Source: Cylindrobasidium torrendii FP15055 ss-10 (lineage: Eukaryota > Basidiomycota > Agaricomycetes > Agaricales > Physalacriaceae). From it: a DNA stretch of 64,000 nucleotides. The notes beneath the pieces are model-generated. The model did no database searches, was not told the origin of the DNA, and saw only the letters and a list, made by a program, of their open reading frames with translations. The translations under genes and the position numbers were made by a program. Below are positions 24,280 to 35,600 of this stretch, one piece after another (position 1 is the stretch's first letter; each line of letters starts with the position of its first letter). The stretch is from assembly GCA_000934385.1 (NCBI GenBank), contig KN880513.1, positions 34,600-98,599 of the forward strand, written 5' to 3'.

Positions 24280-25295
24280 CTAGTTCATGGATGGAATAGT
24301 GATACTGGCGATGGTCCACGTCTTGCCGTTGTCCGCCGTGAGCATGTCGCTGGCGACGACGCCAGACCCGATACCGCGTGTGTTAATGAAGGTTAGGTCG
24401 GCCGACTGGAGGATGATTGTTGTGTTGGTGTAGGTCTTGGGGGTAGAACCGTTAGACGTTGCCAAAGTATCAAAGCTCGGCTGCTTACCTGTACAGACTC
24501 GGTTCCCTTCGACGAAGCCTGGAGCTCAGTGCCCGTACCCCAACCTCCATTGATGAGTGGGCCATCATCTAAAAATGTTTTCGTTCAGAATACGGCGACA
24601 GACACAATAAATCACTTGACACGCACAGGACTTGAGCGTAGAAATGACTTGTCCATTGACAGTCACAGTCTGGTCCCAAGTCTTCTGGTCACTTGCCAGC
24701 TGGAGAACACAACATGCTTGAGAGGCCATCGTTATTGGTAGCCCGGGACGTACTTTATAATGGATGTTGATGGGCGTGTTACCGTTGACTGGAACAAGGG
24801 GTCCGCTCAGTTGGGTGGTTTGGCCGTCCACAACGCTGGTAAATATCTTTCAGAAAAAACAGTGCGGCAAGACAATTCGGAAAGACTGACCCAAAGTAGC
24901 TCGCAGAGACACACCATTGTCCTGCGGACGCCCCACAACTGGACGTTATGTTGAGAACATCTCTCAAAGCAATAAAGAAGCAATAAAGAGAGACCCACTA
25001 AGCCGACATATCACCAATGGAATCCGCACCGGATTGAATAAGGCCGCTAGTAGCGTTGCTAACGCCTATAATTATGATAATTAAGGTTAATTAGTTCGTA
25101 GGCCAAAGCTAGTGAGCACTTGCCTGGCCACAGAAAGAGAGCGTCAACTGGGTTTTTTGGAGGAGTTCCGGGGTTGAAAGTGGTTGTGGCCTCAATGATG
25201 GCAGAGGCTGTAGGCCCGAGGGAAAAGGCGGGACCCCAGCTATCGCCACGAACGCCAGAGAGAAGAGCAAGAGCTGCGATGGTCAAAGAGAACAT
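24280..25295 (-). CDS. Small secreted protein of a basidiomycete-type family, function unknown
   Basis: Seven exons can be joined into a protein of about 225 residues. It begins with a clear signal peptide (MFSLTIAALALLSGVRG, cleavage likely before DSWGP). Successive exons give DALFLWPG, VSNATSGLIQSGADSIGDMS, a Cys-containing segment CGASAGQWCVSASYFG, VVDGQTTQLSGPLVPVNGN, a stretch with DQKTWDQTVTVNG, then GTGTELQASS. The last exon begins TYTNTTIILQSADLTF and ends with WTIASITIPSMN at 24280. The repeated beta-strand/turn pattern suggests an all-beta fold, possibly concanavalin-like, but I see no catalytic signature. The intron after WPG appears to use a GC donor (25066-25123; see findings). 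The start ATG at 25293-25295 is chosen because it opens the signal peptide. Confidence 0.72.
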
Positions 25296-25833
25296 ATTGA
25301 GATTTGGGGATAATTTGCCGCAGCCATATGGTGTACAACCAAGCTTATAAGCGTTGGAAGGCACCTAGGATGTGCGCGTGGAGGGAGCATGAGACTGAGC
25401 AAGGTGCCTAGAGATTTCGCGACTCTTGAACTTCGGGAGAGACAAAATAGCACCGCGAAATGCCTCGGGGTCTATCGCAGGGCCTATTCGAGATGATTCA
25501 CGCAACGCTATTGGGGGGACGTGCCAAATAGCAACCTCGATGACCAGCACGGGCGGGCCGTTTGAATAAAAGTCGGATATTTCTCGCGCGAAGGAGGGAC
25601 CTAGAAGCAGATGAAGTTGGCGGACCGCCGGTTTCCAACGTCTCTTCGCGCTGAATATTCAATTATAGCTTTAATCTAGCCTCTCAAGACCAAGTGACCG
25701 TTGAGAAGAGGAAGCCAACACTACGCGCGATCAAACGGCCAACTTCCAAGCTTCAGTCCGTGGCGATCATTCTTACGCATAACCATCGTCTGCCAGCCTC
25801 AAAATTCCAACCCCAACCACACGGCATCCTACA
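25296..25833. promoter_or_regulatory. Divergent intergenic region, secreted protein / THO7
   Basis: About 540 bp separate the start codons of divergently transcribed genes. A plus-strand open frame from 25694 runs into THO7 in another frame and shows no motif. No promoter element was identified with confidence. Confidence 0.35.
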
Positions 25834-26756
25834 ATGGCTGCGCAAGGAGGAGGACCTGCATTCAGCCTGGAAGAAGAAGGTACGTCGTGCCAGTGGTTTT
25901 CAGCAGCCCGTTAACAAACCTTAGATGCCATCTTGCATTCCAGAATATACAATGACCATCGTGGACTGAAGCGGATAGCATCCAAATTCTATGCATTATC
26001 AACAAGCAGTGGCACAGACGCAATAAACGACGCGCGCGAATCCTTCATCACAGAGTTAGAGACATTGAAGCTCACAATGTCAAAGAGCGCTTTGATATGC
26101 GAAGCCGAGGCTAGGCAGGTGGAGGACTATCAACAAGAGCGCCAGCGTATAGGTGCGCTACAACCAGACAGATAATTCGTGTTACTGATCATGAGCAGAC
26201 GAAGAGCATGGCCGCCTCCAAGGAGAAATTGAACAGCTGAAACTCGCCCTGCAACGCGCTCAAACAATACGTGCACAGAAAATCGAGTACGACCACATTG
26301 CGTCCAGCATCAACTCCATTCCCAGTCGTGCAGAGGCTCAAAGGTGCGCCTCCCTCCCCCATATTCCCTCCATATGGCGTTAACACAAGTTGTAGTGAGA
26401 TTTTAGCTCTTGAAAGCGACATAGACGCTATCCGCAACGAACATGAAACCCAGAGCCGCATTTTGCTGCAGCAAAAGACGGCCCTCGAGCAAGTTGTTGG
26501 ACAACTTTTGGCATTACGACAAGTCGGCAAAGATGCGGACGAGCCTGCAGAGCCGATTGCGGCGCCCACCCCTGGAGTGGACCTTGACGCGGCTTCGACA
26601 CCAGCCGCACCTATGGACGACGACAAGAAGGACGGAAGCGATATTGAGATGGGCGAGGTCTCCGAGACGCCGAAGGGCAAACGACGGCGCGAGGACATGG
26701 AAGAGGGCGAGGCCACGGATGGCAGTAGTGAACTCAGTGACCCTCCAGACGACTAA
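25834..26756 (+). CDS. THO7: THO complex subunit 7 (Tho7/THOC7)
   Basis: THO couples transcription to mRNP assembly and export (TREX). The start ATG at 25834 opens MAAQGGGPAFSLEEE. A short intron then joins to DAILHSRIYNDHRGLKRI, which is typical of the Tho7 N-terminus. Later exons give DEEHGRLQGEIEQLKLALQR, AQTIRAQKIEYDHIASSIN and SIPSRAE, then SEILALESDIDAIRNEHETQ. This is a long coiled coil and the strongest part of the match. The C-terminal tail is acidic with a basic KGKRRRED patch, which suits a nuclear protein. The stop at 26754-26756 is only about 48 bp from the convergent tRNase Z stop. Confidence rests on the coiled-coil motif series. Confidence 0.86.
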
Positions 26757-26804
26757 ACTATTTTGTACATTTCGTATTTCCACGCCCTTGTATGTCCATT
26801 CCAC

Positions 26805-28114
26805 TTAACCACGCATCTGCACCTCGTATGTCATAAAGTCTCTTGCTGTAATAACCTCCTTTCCAAACTCCTCCGAAGCTATCCTGCCAATTTCCCGCAT
26901 TACGAGCTCGGCGCGCTCGTTGGCGCTGGGATCAGGATAGCGCGCTGAAAAGTGGTTGAGAATCAAATGTCGCGCCCCAACGCGTCGGGCGAATGCGCCA
27001 GCTACTTGACAGGTTGAGTGTCCGTGGGCTTTCGATTGCGCCTGGACGGACTCGACCGTGTCCGTCTCTTTTTGATTGGGGTCAATTCCAGGCAAATATG
27101 CGTTGGTAGCTTCGTGGACAAGGAGGTCAACGTCCTGGCAGAGCGGTGCGATGGGGCTGGCATCATATGTATCCCCAAGGATAGCTATACGCCTTCCAGG
27201 TCGTTTTGGTGGGCCCTCAAGAACGGTCCCATCCTTGAGCGTCACGCGCTCGCCAGCTTGAATTCTGGTCATCAACGACATCGAGTCGCCAGAGCTTTTG
27301 ATGCGTGGAATGTACTCTTTCTGGTCGATTTTTCCTGGTATAGGCGCTTCTGTGAGGACATAGCCTACGCATGCAACAGTGTGATGTATAGGTCCAGCAT
27401 CGACGGTGATAGTCCTGTCCTTAAAAACGTTACGCCAGAGACCATCTTCATCACAGACGATGTCGCGTCCTGGCACTTCGGATCGATGAAGAGGTAGCTC
27501 AGTGTAGTCCCCAGAAGGATCAGCCAGAGTGCGTAACTCATGAACTGCATACGGAGCAGCAATCATAGAATGCGTGTACTTGAGCACGCTCCGGACGTAT
27601 GCGCGAGTGCCCAGAGGTCCATATATTTCCATTGACTACATGAGTAAAAGAGCCTGAGCCTTGATCACAACTCGAGGTGGAAACCAACCTTTCCTGTGCT
27701 CACCGCTGCATCAGACCAGGCGTCCATGAGTGGGACGAGTCCGTTAATGTGATCTCCTATAACAATTTGATATCAACCTTTGCCACTGATTACTTCGGTT
27801 CATGTACCGTGAGTATGCGTCAAAAAGACTTTCTCGAGATTGCCCATCTTGAGAGATGACTTGTGGAATTGTGCCACTGTCCCTTCGCCGCAATCGAAGA
27901 GCCATATGTCACCCCCGAGTTGCAGGCCAAGTGAGGACTGATTTCGCGTCGGTGAGCTCGAAGCAGATGCCGTGCCAAGGAATGTCACGCGCAGAGGCGA
28001 GCCACGTATATCGCGAGGGCGCAAGACCATTGGTAATGATGGAAGGAGAACGACACGATCAAACAATGAATTTGCCAAATTGATCATGATCCAACGGCAC
28101 TTGGCGGCGATCAT
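26805..28114 (-). CDS. tRNase Z, short form (ELAC1-like)
   Basis: tRNase Z removes the 3' trailer from pre-tRNA. Three exons (27808-28114, 27689-27756, 26805-27635) were placed from frame and splice sites. The beta-lactamase-fold motifs are in order: LRVTFLGTASASSSPTRNQ, FDCGEGTVAQF, then HTHG joined to DHINGL (HxHxDH, the zinc site), GPIHHTVACVGYV, ILGDTYDA, LLVHEATNAY, HGHSTCQVAGAFA and LILNHFSARY. The length of about 400 residues fits the short form. The start is uncertain. ATG at 28114 or 28087 gives a basic/hydrophobic leader before an internal methionine at 28030 (MVLRPRDIRG), so dual mitochondrial and cytosolic/nuclear products are possible. A tRNA gene lies about 300 bp upstream on the same strand. 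Confidence 0.92.
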
Positions 28115-28412
28115 AAGAGCACTCAAGTTCAACGTGCAACGTTAGCTATCATTACTGCTTCGTGCAATAGAAACCCTTGGTCATATTGTCATACCTCCCC
28201 GGAATTTTTGTCGGCATCTACTTACTCAGTACGACAATCACGGCAGCACTCAAACATCTCCTTGAGAGTGTTGTCAAAGGATAGCATGTATAAATAATCA
28301 GGCTGAAAAAAAAGCAAATTCGATGGTATCTACTTGTACAATGTAGCCGTCACTTGACATCCGGATTCCGTGCAACATCTTGAGTTTTGAAAGTTGCTTA
28401 CATGTGCCAAAA

Positions 28413-28507
28413 CTCTCTGCCTGGGAGTCGAACCCAGCTTTCGCGCGACCACGTTGGGATAGCCCACTGGTGACAGGCGCGTGTACTAACCGATATACTA
28501 GCAAAGA
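28413..28507 (-). tRNA. tRNA-Asp (GTC) with a 23-nt intron
   Basis: The minus strand folds as a complete cloverleaf. The acceptor TCTTTGC pairs with GCAGAGA (one G-U), and the discriminator is G. The D arm is GTATATCGGTTAGTAC. The anticodon stem CGCGC/GCGCG holds loop CTGTCA-C with anticodon GTC at 28472-28474. The T arm is CTGGG TTCGACT CCCAG. A 23-nt intron (28448-28470) sits after position 37, the canonical place. The spliced length is 72 nt, as usual for tRNA-Asp. A T-run follows the 3' end, as expected for a Pol III terminator. The A-box and B-box equivalents are intact. Confidence 0.95.
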
Positions 28508-28640
28508 TGCTTTAATGAATCATTTGCAACACCAACACGAGATGTTTGAAAATTGTCTATCTTGCTTGCTGGCATATTAAATATTTTGCTATAGTAGTCA
28601 GGACGCAACAATGAATGTAGGGTGGTTCCAGGTGCCCCTC

Positions 28641-31600
28641 TCACCCAAGAGTGCTGATGACGCTGTGCAGCCAGGCATTACCCTCCATGCGCGGCAGTAG
28701 CTCGTCTACCGCCTTCTTCAGACTCTCCAACTCGTTCGCGTTCTCCGTCTCAAAGTCATCTTCAGCTCCATCACCCATGGTCACATCTTCCCCGTCTGTC
28801 TCATTTCCTGCCCATCTCCTCAAGAACTCCTCCATGAGCTTCACACCCTCTTCCGTTGCGTCCTGGTCCACGGCCATACGGTCATGTTCACCCCCGAAGT
28901 CCTCCAATTCGTCCGCTTTCCGGCGCGCAAGCTTGACAACAGCCTCGGGAAAGTTGGCTAGCTCTGCGACGTGTATACCGAAGCTCTGATCAGAGACCCC
29001 AGGCTCGACCTTGTAGAGCAGCGTAATTTCTCGCTTTTGATTCTCGTTTGGCTCCTCTGCTACATGTGCGACGACATGTAGATTCTTGACGTACGTGATT
29101 TGTTGGTCCAGTGCTGTTAGTTCGTGGAAATGGGTGGCGAAAAGACAGAAGGCGCGGATTGAGGACGCTATATGTCTATTGACGGGTCATCAATCCCAAA
29201 TTCTCTTGGCTGGCAAACATTGAGACGCACTCAGATATTGCCCATGCCAAACCGAAGCCATCATATGTTGACGTCCCCCTTCCAAGTTCGTCAATGATAA
29301 TGAGGGAGTTCTTTGTTGCAGACTACAGCCTTGTCAGTTCAGCACTGGTCATGCATGCTGCATCATCTCACTTTCAAAATCGTCGCTGTCTCCAACATCT
29401 CTGCCATGAATGTAGATACGCCCTTCAGTTGACTGTCACCAGCACCAACCCTGCACAGAATTGAATCAAAGACAGGTAGCTTCGCCTCGGAACACGGAAC
29501 AAAGCATCCCGTTTGAGCCATCAAAGCGATGACACCAGCCTGGCGAATGTACGTTGACTTGCCGCCCATATTAGGTCCGGCTAGAGAAAGGAAGTCAGCC
29601 ACCAACACGCATACCTAGGCGAAATTCGAGCTCACTGATTATTTGAAGCTCGCTTTGCTCTACGGAGAATGTGGTCAGACGACGCGAGCATATACATGAG
29701 ATGGGCTCACCCTTGATCATTTCGATATCATTGGCAATGAAATGGACATCGTCCTGGACTTCAAGGCAAGGATGGCGAGCGTCCCGTAAGACAAGGCTTC
29801 CATTGCCCATTTCAAATAACGTTGGCTTCACATACGGCTCTGGGGCATTGATCGATACATGTGCGAAGCTACCGTTGGCGTGAGCACAAGCATGACTTGT
29901 GTTCCGAATGAAAATTTACCTGACGATCACGTCTAAGTGCGCGAGAACGTGGTCCAACGATTCGAATACAGGACAGTACGTTGCTACACTTGTTAGTCAG
30001 TGCTTCATATCTTCGTATCAAGTTGACACACCAGCAATGTTGACCACATTCTTGACGAGGTTGGCCTGAATACGATTGTAATGATCCCACTGCTCTCTGT
30101 AATCCTCTCCAAGACTCTTCAGGGTTTTTGTCGTAAAATAGACACCTGTTTTATTCGTTCCAAGCTCTGTATACTTTTTGTTCTTTGCTATCGCTTTTCC
30201 GTCCTATGGGGACTTGAGCATACTAGCGAAACGCTGGGAAGAGCCATACATTTTTCGTCACTCTGAAGCAGTACCCATACATCTGACTGTTCTCGAGATG
30301 AAGCTTCTTGTCGAGTTCTAGGCCAATGTCACGGCCCACAGCGGAGTGCTCCTTGTCGAGTCCATCGCGAATCTGACTCCATCAACAAGGAGAGGAAGAC
30401 AGATGGACGAGCCGACATACGGTTTGCAACTGTTCAGAGTGGTCTTGCAGGCGGGCGTCAAACTCTGGTTTGATGACGTATCGATGCTGGCTGAGCTGGT
30501 CGAGGTCAATGGTGCTTTCGACCATTTCCGCATATTCTGCTAGGTCTTTTTGGCATTGCTTCAACCTATGAGCAAAGTATGGAATGGGAAGAGTTTTGAC
30601 GTACTCTGAGTTCCTCCAGATACTGCTCTTCGATGAGTTTCTGACATGCGTCGACGTCTTCGCCTTGCACCTCTCCCAGGGTTTCGACAAGTCCATTGAG
30701 CTTTTCAACAACCTGGTACACACGAACAACATCCTCTAGAGAGGCCTGCGTCTTCTGGAATCGCTTCGATATTCGATGCAGATCAGGCATGAATTTGAGA
30801 TATTCGTCTTGCAGTGTCCTTCGCGAATTGGAGTCGTTTACAAATGCCTCGACCAAAGTCTGTCTCCTCTTTATTTCGTGCAGGTTAATCAAAGGTTGTT
30901 TGAGCCACGTTCCAAGCATTCGAGTACCCTGTGCCGTCTTGCACTTGTTCAGTAAACCAAGAAGGGTAGTATTGCGTGTTGTCACACCCTGTCAAATGTA
31001 AGGATATTGAAACAAGGCAAATGACGAAATGTACAGCACTGCCAGGAGCTTCCGTCAAGTTGAGAGCTCGGAGAGCACTTGCATCAAGCCTCATATATTG
31101 ACTGAGATCATGCGTGCGAATATGAAAGGCCCCTTCGTTAGATGGGTCCCCAAGCAAACCGAGATACGAGACAAGAGCTGCGAGACAAGACGGCGCGACA
31201 GGAAGTGCAAGCTGAGCTATATGGCATGAACAGGATACACGACATGTAGCTTGAGTAAGACGTACGAATAGTGACAGTAGGATCCGCAGAGGAAGAGCTT
31301 CCGACACTTTCCTTGGGCTTCACAAGCAGACGGGGCAGATCGCTGGCTATATCCCGCGCATTGAACGCGCCTGGATAGTGTCACTATTAGAATGCGTCTC
31401 AGGGTCCGGTGCAACATACTAGGCTTGCGTTCCGTGATGACAACATTACAACGTTCAAGCATGGTCCTTAGCTTGTTAAGATCCACATCCCGGTCAGTGT
31501 TGCCTGTTGTCGTTCCAGCTGGAAGGATAGCCTCCTTCACTCCCAACTGGATAACCAATGACTATGTGCAAGTCAGAATTTGCCCATCTGTTAAATCCGG

Positions 31601-32302
31601 TCACGCACTTCTGTATTGGAGAATAGATCATTGTCCACGAAATCTGCAACGCCTAATGTCCGCTCGCTCGTGTCCGCAAACGCGACGCCAACTGCCTTGG
31701 ATTTATCTTTTCCGCCAGGATTTGGTGCTACATTGGCCACTTTGATGGCCATAACGATTGGGGCTGACAGCAAGTCGGAAGATACAAAAAGGAGCCCTTC
31801 AACTTGTTGTAAATTGCCAGGAGAGGCCTATAGTCACATTGAGCGCTGCCGATACTAACAAGCGGAGGAAACGCGCCTCTTTGTCTAGCCTGAACTTGGT
31901 CGCCTTCTTCCCTTGGCCAGGTTCTGGCTCGTATATCTCTACCCGTAGCTGCTTGACAGTAAGGGCTTCGCGCAGCAATACCTGAGCCATGTTGACCCGC
32001 AGCGAGACGGCGGGCAGGCCAGCTGCCTTGCCGCCTGCTCCCAAGTACTTTATGACAGAGTTGGTGTGAAAGACGTTGGTAGCAACGTAGTATGCATCGG
32101 GCCCATATGCGGAGTAGAATTCGTCGGGATTGGAGCGGTGAAAGAGTCGTAGTGTGCCCGTCTCTGGCGACTTGACAGGGAGGTCTCCAAAGAATCTTAC
32201 GAGACCGGGGTCATCATTTTGTTCTTGTTAATGTTAGGCCAGTCTGGACGGATAGTTTGAAAATTACTTGCCAGCATCATCGTCTTTCCCACTGCCGTAC
32301 AT
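28641..32302 (-). CDS. MSH2: DNA mismatch-repair protein MSH2
   Basis: MSH2 pairs with MSH6 or MSH3 to recognise mismatches and loops. The start ATG at 32300-32302 has a perfect ACCACC context. The mismatch-binding domain follows ([12 protein letters not shown], then [14 protein letters not shown]). The connector domain has [20 protein letters not shown] and [13 protein letters not shown]. The lever/clamp region contains [20 protein letters not shown] and [13 protein letters not shown]. The ATPase carries [20 protein letters not shown], the Walker [15 protein letters not shown], and later the [14 protein letters not shown] region. The C-terminal helical part with [20 protein letters not shown] ends at 28641. 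Many short introns interrupt the gene. The first intron (32224-32271) keeps the frame only with a GC donor (see findings). No missing catalytic element was seen. Confidence 0.95.
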
Positions 32303-32642
32303 GGTGGTCCCAACGCAAGGCGCGATCGAATATCATTGCGTCACGCGACTGCCGCCTTGATGCCGTTCGTCAGTCGCAACTGGTTCAAGTTGGCCAACTC
32401 AAAGCCAACTCAAAGCAGCCAACTGCAAATTCCCTGATTACTGCAGTGACAGTCGATATGCTCGCATACCTTTTCGGGGAGAAGTATTTCCGCGAAAAAA
32501 TCATCTTGGACGCCTGCCTGCAGCCTGCAGCCGGTCGGCGGTGACTGGTAATTCCAACACTTCACACTGCATATAAACACTACGCCACGAGGCCCAAGTG
32601 TTATAAGAGGATACGAACTGTCAGGCCGTCTCTGCCACCAAT
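32303..32642. promoter_or_regulatory. Divergent intergenic region, MSH2 / amidohydrolase
   Basis: About 340 bp separate the divergent start codons. Near 32378-32432 there is a locally repetitive stretch (AGTTGGCCAACTCAAAGCCAACTCAAAGCAGCCAACT) with three GCCAACT-like units that could be binding sites or simple duplication. Near 32570 the AT-rich ATATAAACACT could serve as a TATA-like element for the plus-strand gene. Both assignments are tentative. Confidence 0.4.
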
Positions 32643-35600
32643 ATGCCGCCTCTCCTTCCAGTGATATTCAAGCTTCTCCTTCTGCCGCTATTTCTGTGGC
32701 TTTGGTTCGACACGAGTGCATTGAATGTATCTCTCTATCGCTGGCCAGCGCTTGACTTTGGTAGAGCCAGCTCTTCGGGAAGTCGACCTGCTTTCTCGAG
32801 TTCATCCTCCTCCCCTGCCGCTGAAACCGTCGATCCCTTTAACCACCGGGATAGGTCTGACCGATTTGTCAAAGGGACACGCCCAACCCTCATCAAGAAC
32901 GCGACCATATTCACTGGCACGGCTGACCGCTTGATTGTCCAGGGAGACATTTTTGTGGACAAAGGCATCATACAGGACTTTGGAGACTCCCTCGAGCTAA
33001 ACTTGTTGCCCCCCGAGACCTCCTTCGTCAACGCGCGAGGGGCATGGCTCACGCCTGGCTTAAGTGTGTACCGCGCACAACTGCGCCGTATTATGAATGC
33101 TGATATCTGGTCATAGTTGACTTGAGCTCCCAACTTGGTATCTCGGCTATCCCGCGGATCCAAGGTTCTACACTTCAATGTACTTTTGCTATGTTCTGCA
33201 TCTAACTTCTTACGTTTAGTGGGCGCCGATGCAAATTCGCACAAGGGCCCAGTCGTTCCATGGCTCCGAGTCATTGACGCAGTGAGCCCACAAGATGAGG
33301 GCTTCCGCTTAGCCCTTGCAAGCGGCGTCACGACTGTCAAGGTCAATCCTGGAGATCAAAATGTTATAGGTGCGAACGCATTGTCTGCGCTCCCTATGCC
33401 GGCTTAAAAAGTCACAGGAGGACAGCCCGCCATGATTAAGACACGCAGGACACACGAAGGCACCCCAACTTCCATGCAAGTCGATCCTCAAAGTGAACCA
33501 TGGGGGCTCCAGTACGCCGACTATTGAATGCTCACAATTCGCACTTACACTCATCTAGTCATGGCTGCGGTGATGACCTAGCTACGTACGGCATGACGAA
33601 GATGGATGCAGTGTGGGCACTGCGTTCTGCATATCACGACGCACAAGAACAAGGCGCAAAGCTCGAGGAACTGTGCGAGGATGCGGCCATGGAGCACTGC
33701 CCTGATGTTTCCCTCATTGGGAATGATATGCGCACGCATGTAATGAGAGGGAAAGCAAAGGTACTAGCCACACGGCTCTCACTCGTGATGTTTGTTTTTG
33801 ACTGACTAGCCTTAGATATCCGTACACTGCGACCAAGTGGTTGATCTCGACGCTTGGGCCCAGGTTTCCAGAGAGTTTGAACTTCCTGTGACCATCCTAC
33901 ATGGGGCTCGGGAGGTATGGCTATCCACAGGACTTCTCAACCAAACGTCAGCCCGGACATAATTTGATTGTTAGCGTATTGACTGCTTATAGATGGCATG
34001 GCCCTCCTGTCGTTGCACTTTCAGTGGAACATAACTCTGGTAAGGAGGAGTACAGGGATTCTCAGTTTGCAGCCCGAATCCTTTCAGATGCCAACATTAC
34101 CATAGCTATCGAGGTCCGCCAGTTCTTTCCTGTAATCAATAGATACCTGATGGCCTATAGTCTGGATATCCCAATCTCACTCCACGCACTCTTGCTCAAG
34201 GAGCCCGCCAGGCTTACTACTACGGCTTGTCCGAGAACGAAACCCTCGCTGCCGTGACCTCGGTACCAGCAATCGCAGCTGGCATTGCTCACCGCACGGG
34301 CTATATTCGAGAAGGGTTCGACGCAGACCTCGTTCTCTGGGACTCCCATCCACTCGCTCTTGGCGCGAAGCCTCGCATGGTTTGGGTCGACGGTGCTCTC
34401 CAGCTTAACGTATCACGCCAGGAGAACTCAAGAACTCACCACACCAAGAACCTGCGGGCACCGTCCACACCCAATTGGGACTACGAGCGCGCGAGCGCCA
34501 TAGCACATGCCGGTCAGCAGCCTCTCAAACCTCGCTTCTCTACAAATGACGAGGTTGTCTTCCGGAATGTGTCGAGGGTCTGGATACGCGACGACGATGG
34601 AGAACTACGCCGCGTGTTCGAGGCAAAGGATCCCAGGTCAAATGGTATTGCCGTTTTCAGCCAAGGAAGACTACTATGCGCGGACATGTTTTGCCTCAAT
34701 GCAGGGGTAGGAGATACGGAAGTCGACCTGCGTGGAGGTGTTATTATGCCTGGCCTTCTCGCGTACGGGCAGAACATAGGAATGTCGAGGATTTCCAACC
34801 CACTTTCAACCAACCTAGAGCTCGAGCTACTGCTTCCTGTGTCCGACGATAATGGCGGGATGCCTCGTGCGATGGATGGCCTGTCACTTCAAACAAGGAA
34901 GGCATTGTACGTTGACAAATTTTACTATCTGGAAGTGTCACTTAAAGCAGCATAGGGAGGCGTATCGCTCCGGAATCACGTCGGCAGTACTTCACCTTCT
35001 CCCTCGCCGATTCCACGGGCTCGAAGTCTTCGGCCTTTCGGTAGCCTTTCGTCCTGGAGCTTTGCATGCCATGGAACGTGGAGCTATCATCCAGGATATC
35101 ACAGCACTACATATCAAGCTATCCACCATCGGCATAACGAGCCAATTAGCTGTACTACGACGCCTCCTTTATGGGGAGATCGAGAGAGATACAGACGAGG
35201 GTAAGTCATACCAGTTGCATGCCTTTCTCTGTTGACTCGTTCGTCTTGTCAGGTCAATGGTTCAAGCATGCATCAGAGGTTTTTTCTTTCTTCACGTTGA
35301 CTGCTTTCCCCCCCTAATCTCAGTAATAACAGGGCATCATCCCGCTAGTCGTTGACGTGGATAGCGCAGACATAATGGCTCTCCTCCTAATCCTTAAGGC
35401 CAACGTCGAGGACAGAATTGGCTCCAGCATGCGCCTCGTCTTCGTAGGTGCTTCTGAAGCACACCTTCTGGCGACAGAGATAGGTAGCGTAGCCCACATT
35501 CCATAAGGGAAACAACTCAGGATACTCTCGCAGGCAGGGCCAATGTTGGCGTCATATTGGAAGAGCCGCATCCGCTTCCTCTTAATTGGGATTCAAGGCG

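Noticed and set aside
28301..28504. Minus-strand frame across the tRNA
   Set aside because: It overlaps the tRNA gene and has no protein motif.
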